Shown here piece by piece: positions 41,467-44,473 of a DNA stretch of 44,473 nucleotides. The DNA is from DASZCR01 sp035942915. Its GTDB lineage: Bacteria > Acidobacteriota > Blastocatellia > Pyrinomonadales > Pyrinomonadaceae. Both the position numbers and the translations under genes were made by a program. The DNA lies in assembly GCA_035942915.1 (NCBI GenBank), contig DASZCR010000323.1:1-44473 (forward strand), read 5' to 3'. Each line of letters opens with the position of its first letter. Within the stretch, counting starts at the first letter, position 1. Below the pieces are notes generated by a model, which saw nothing but the letters and a program-made list of their open reading frames with translations, was not told the origin of the DNA and ran no database searches.

Positions 41467-42275
41467 TTCGCGCTTCGTTGATAGATATACTGTTCGTTCA
41501 AGACGAGCGTCTCGCCGTCGAGACGATAACGCTGGCTGCGCGTTGATGCGCCTTTGTATCCTCTCAAATCGCAATCGTTCGGCGCGATTTCTAAAAGAAG
41601 CTCTTTTTTCAAACTCCAATGGCCGCGCTGGGTGCACGCCCCGTTGCGAAATTGCGCGACGAAAGTCCCGTCGTCGCGCAACGATAAGAGGTCGGGAATG
41701 AAGTCGTCATCCTTTACGCCCTGTTTTTTCCAACGGTGAGAGACGAGCCGGAAATAATCCGGGAAATTCGTCTGCTTAATAATGTCCGGCAAAGCGACAG
41801 GGGCTGGACGCGCGGCCTGCTGAGCGGACGACTTGACGGGTTCGAGCACGTCACCCGCCAGCAACAGTTTGCCGTCCGTCAAACACTTGCAATAGAGGAC
41901 GGACTGTCGCGGCTGCGACCCGCCTGCGTCATGCCCCACGTTATTCTGCGCCAGTAAGAAAACCAGCCCCTCGTCGTCCGACACCTTCTTATAGTTCCAC
42001 TGACCGCCCCTGCTTTCGCTGTAATCCGAGATAACGTTCCAGCGATAAGTGCCGTCGGGCAAGAACTGATAAGAATACCCTTCGGCGAAAGCCCCATCGC
42101 CCCTCAGAAATCGCCAGCCGCCGGATGTCAGTTTGGATGCGAAACATCGTTCACCGCTATTTTCAGACGCGGCGACCTCCAACGCCTTCTGCTTCTCGGC
42201 GCAACTGGAATTAGCGCCGAGCGCCGGAAGGAGGAAGACGAGCAAGGTCGAGAGAGAGATGAGACTACTCTTCAT
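41463..42275 (-). CDS. Secreted protein of unknown function (lipocalin-like or repeat beta fold)
   Basis: A 270-residue protein starting M-K-S-S-L-I-S-L with a signal peptide ending near residue 25 (A-N-S-S-C, a possible lipobox-like Cys). Two similar halves each carry a 'render and compare' pattern: F-L-P-D-G-T-Y-R-W-N-V with G-G-Q-W-N-Y in the first, and L-R-D-D-G-T-F-V-A-Q-F with R-G-H-W-S-L in the second. This suggests a duplicated beta-sandwich or lipocalin-like unit. A linker rich in Ala and Pro joins them. No enzyme motif is seen. It lies at the proximal end of cassette cluster B, with no attC found on its upstream side. Confidence 0.65.
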   Translation of the reverse strand: MKSSLISLSTLLVFLLPALGANSSCAEKQKALEVAASENSGERCFASKLTSGGWRFLRGDGAFAEGYSYQFLPDGTYRWNVISDYSESRGGQWNYKKVSDDEGLVFLLAQNNVGHDAGGSQPRQSVLYCKCLTDGKLLLAGDVLEPVKSSAQQAARPAPVALPDIIKQTNFPDYFRLVSHRWKKQGVKDDDFIPDLLSLRDDGTFVAQFRNGACTQRGHWSLKKELLLEIAPNDCDLRGYKGASTRSQRYRLDGETLVLNEQYIYQRSAN

Positions 42276-42522
42276 TGCTTAACAGACGTTCGTCTTGCAG
42301 CCTTGCAGGCTGGCGTCGAAGCCGGATTAAATCACTTTGCAGGCGACCCGGCGTGACGCCGTTTCTGAAATTGCCGGGTTGTCGCGCGGCGAGTCGCGGC
42401 TGTCGTATCCGAGATGATGCCATAGTTCGCCGTGCGGAGCACGCCGCCTCGTCGTTGACAACTTGATGCTCGCGGCGCAAACCTTACTTGCTCCGGACGT
42501 TTCTTTCTTTCTTGGAGACAAC

Positions 42523-43698
42523 ATGATGAGAGAACAGAAAAAGGTTTTGTCGCGGCGCGAGATACTGCGGCAGACGGCCATCGCGGGCGCGGGTTTAATC
42601 GCTGCGCCGATGCTTAATCTCGGTCGCTGCCGGGTCTTCGCAGACTCGCCGAAAGAGTATTCGACGCGAGCGATTGACCTCGTCAGGCAGTCCACCGTGA
42701 TAGATATGCTCAGCCCGCTCACGCTCGATTCCGGCAAACAAGCTAGGTGGATGGCTGACCCCGAAAGTTTTACGCCCGCCGACCTTCAACCTTTCAAAGA
42801 CTCCGGCATCAACGTCATTCATCCCGCGCCCGGAATGGGCACGATGAATGCTTTCGAGAGGGCGTTGGAATTCTTCGCCCTGTGGAACGGATTTATCGCC
42901 AACGCGGACGAGCACTTCATGCGAATCGACAGCGCCGCAGACCTCGACCGCGTGAAAAAATCGGGCAAGCTGGGCGTCCTGTTGGGGCTGCAAAACTCGG
43001 CACAGTTTCGCCGCCCCGAAGATGTCGATTTTTTTCGCGGACTCGGCCAGCGCGTTTCGCAGCTAACCTATAACTCGCGCAATCTTATCGGCAACGGCGC
43101 GACCGAGCGACGCGACGAGGGCATCTCTGATTTCGGCGTCTCCATCATCGAACGGATGAATAAAGTCGGGATGGCAGTTGACGTTTCGCATTGCGGCGAC
43201 CGCACGACGCTCGACGCTTTCGAGATTTCCAAAAAGCCCGTGCTGATTACGCACTCGAATTGCCGCGCGCTCGTTCCCGGTCATCCGCGTCTGAAAGCCG
43301 ACGAAGCCATCAAACGAGTCGGGGCGGCGGGCAGCGTCATGGGAATTACGGGCGTGCGTATGTTCGTCAAAGCCGACGAGCCGACGACCATCGAACACGC
43401 CCTCGACCACTTCGACCATGTGAGAAAGCTGATAGGAGCCGAACATCTCGGCGTCGGCAGCGACGTAGACCTCTACGGGTACGACGCGATGCCGCCGGAG
43501 TTGAACAAGCAGCTTCGCGCCGGTTACAAAGGCAGTTACGGTTTTCGGGAGAAGATAGACATCGAAGGTCTCAATCATCCGAAACGGATGTACGACCTGA
43601 CCGAAGGATTGCTTCGCCGGAAATACAGCGACAACGAGATACGGGGAATTCTCGGCGGAAATTTTGCGCGGGTGTTGAAACAAATCTGGACGGTCTAA
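42523..43698 (+). CDS. Tat-exported M19 (membrane dipeptidase)-like protein lacking some metal ligands
   Basis: A 391-residue protein. The start M-M-R-E-Q at 42523 has GGAG 5-6 nt upstream and gives a Tat signal (S-R-R-E-I-L-R then a hydrophobic stretch with A-G-A-G-L). The fold is that of peptidase M19/renal dipeptidase. His223 (V-D-V-S-H-C-G), His244 (I-T-H-S-N-C-R-A-L) and Asp314/316 (G-S-D-V-D) are conserved. The first H-x-D ligand motif is replaced by V-I-D-M-L-S-P, and the bridging Glu of G-x-E-G by G-L-Q-N-S. Classical dipeptidases need both, so this may be a single-metal or non-peptidase branch. It runs divergently from the cassette cluster. Confidence 0.85.
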   Translation: MMREQKKVLSRREILRQTAIAGAGLIAAPMLNLGRCRVFADSPKEYSTRAIDLVRQSTVIDMLSPLTLDSGKQARWMADPESFTPADLQPFKDSGINVIHPAPGMGTMNAFERALEFFALWNGFIANADEHFMRIDSAADLDRVKKSGKLGVLLGLQNSAQFRRPEDVDFFRGLGQRVSQLTYNSRNLIGNGATERRDEGISDFGVSIIERMNKVGMAVDVSHCGDRTTLDAFEISKKPVLITHSNCRALVPGHPRLKADEAIKRVGAAGSVMGITGVRMFVKADEPTTIEHALDHFDHVRKLIGAEHLGVGSDVDLYGYDAMPPELNKQLRAGYKGSYGFREKIDIEGLNHPKRMYDLTEGLLRRKYSDNEIRGILGGNFARVLKQIWTV

Positions 43699-43783
43699 AC
43701 CTGCTCGCCTGCGCGGCGGTTCGTCGCGCACGGTCGATTCAGACATTATGCCGCCGGATAATTCGTCAATTGGAGGTGACAGG

Positions 43784-44419
43784 ATGAGGAGAGTGCAACT
43801 TAGCTTGAGGGCGTGGCGAATTACTTGTGTGGGAGTCCTCTGCGTGTTGCTTGTCGCTCCGCTGGCGACGGCACAGACGCGGACGCGTGTCATCTCATGG
43901 CAGCCACATACCTATGGCCTTATCACGAAAGGCAGCGAGGGAGTGCGCGTCTCGTCGGTCGCCGAGGCGGTAGAGATTGCCGGTTTCAAGGTCGATGGCT
44001 CTGCGGTGACGCTCGGAGAGCCTTTCGCTGCGGGCGACGAATGGCTCAAGGGACTCAGAGTCCGGCTGCGAAATATCTCAGGGCAGACCATCAGCGGAGC
44101 GCAAATGACCTTCGTCTTGCCTGAGAGCAAGAGGGGCGAGGAAGCGATGATTGGGTTGACGCTCAGGTACGGTCGCGCCGTCTCGAATCATCCCCAACCA
44201 ATCCAGCCCGGCGAGGAATTTGAACTGTCGCTCTCCGGGGAGGATTACGAGAGGCTCAAGGCGCGGATAGACGAAAGAAAAGACGCCGCGATTATCAACC
44301 GACTCTTCATCACGATAACCGGCGTGCGGTTCGCCGACGGGACGCACTGGGGGAGCGGATGCATCAGGGCGACTGACCCGAAGAATTCTTGCCCGGCGTT
44401 GGCGTCACAACAACGGTAA
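43784..44419 (+). CDS. Secreted protein of unknown function
   Basis: A 211-residue protein. The ATG at 43784 follows GGAGGTGAC and is preferred over an in-frame ATG at 43748. A signal peptide ends at about residue 31 (L-A-T-A-Q). The mature part is beta-rich with V-R-L-R-N-I-S-G-Q-T-I-S-G-A, F-V-L-P-E-S, P-I-Q-P-G-E-E-F-E-L and I-T-I-T-G-V-R-F-A-D-G-T-H-W, the layout of a small immunoglobulin-like adhesion or binding domain. Two Cys near the C-terminus could form a disulfide. No family name is assigned. It follows the M19-like gene by 85 bp on the same strand and may be co-transcribed. Confidence 0.7.
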   Translation: MRRVQLSLRAWRITCVGVLCVLLVAPLATAQTRTRVISWQPHTYGLITKGSEGVRVSSVAEAVEIAGFKVDGSAVTLGEPFAAGDEWLKGLRVRLRNISGQTISGAQMTFVLPESKRGEEAMIGLTLRYGRAVSNHPQPIQPGEEFELSLSGEDYERLKARIDERKDAAIINRLFITITGVRFADGTHWGSGCIRATDPKNSCPALASQQR

Positions 44420-44473
44420 GCACCCGACCGGCGAGAGCGCGGCTCTTATCTTCAAAGGCAGCAGCGGGCGGCT

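Noticed and set aside
1..44473. tRNA, rRNA or CRISPR array
   Set aside because: No cloverleaf-like T-loop motif, rRNA stretch or regularly spaced direct repeats were seen on reading both strands; the only repeated elements are the attC-like sites.

Overview
The window looks like a chromosomal segment of an Acidobacteriota member, most likely Blastocatellia/Pyrinomonadaceae-like. This is inferred from the gene families, since no marker gene is present. The signs are an Oar-type TonB-dependent receptor with a carboxypeptidase-regulatory domain, other secreted carboxypeptidase-regulatory proteins, OmpR-type winged-helix regulators carrying TolB/FlgO-like and TPR domains, a tricorn-like S41 protease, several secreted serine hydrolases and GC-rich DNA. 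No rRNA, tRNA, CRISPR array or complete insertion sequence was seen.

Layout. 1-9.6 kb: a truncated ORF at the edge (possible transposase tail), a membrane-anchored penicillin acylase, a three-gene operon (DUF6072-like, DUF5132-like, and an ABC exporter with an N-terminal HMA-like domain), queA, a zinc-ribbon membrane protein and a secreted serine hydrolase. 9.6-19 kb: a long leader and the Oar-like receptor with a good terminator, a second serine hydrolase with an operator-like palindrome, and a tricorn-like protease with its terminator. 19-23.8 kb: a LysR regulator with a perfect 9-bp inverted repeat at its start, an AlkB-like dioxygenase, a DsbA/FrnE-like oxidoreductase whose first active-site Cys codon is TGA (candidate selenoprotein with a SECIS-like hairpin), a third serine hydrolase and a DUF99 protein. 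23.8-26.5 kb: minus-strand gene cassettes separated by integron attC-like sites (TIMP-like protein, ParB-like protein, tandem GNAT). 26.5-36 kb: one minus-strand operon of eight genes. 36-39.6 kb: two divergent winged-helix regulators. 39.6-42.3 kb: a second set of attC-separated minus-strand cassettes. 42.5-44.4 kb: a Tat-exported M19-like protein and a secreted protein of unknown function.

The most interesting unit is the eight-gene operon, read from 35989 down to 26589. It starts with a short Cys-containing peptide that looks like a RiPP precursor. A 13-bp mRNA hairpin follows, then an M50 intramembrane protease with an N-terminal PqqD-like domain, an unrecognised protein, an LpxL/HtrB-like acyltransferase, two exported carboxypeptidase-regulatory proteins, and a MacB-type ABC ATPase and permease. 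Overlapping starts and stops and short gaps tie the genes together. I read it as a candidate peptide maturation and export system in which the acyltransferase may lipidate the product. This is inference from gene content.

Two other points stand out. The in-frame TGA in the frnE-like gene falls exactly on the catalytic Cys of a CxxC motif and is followed at the right distance by a perfect stem with a G-starting loop. The two attC clusters have no integrase in the window, so they would be classed as CALINs (clusters of attC sites lacking an integron integrase).
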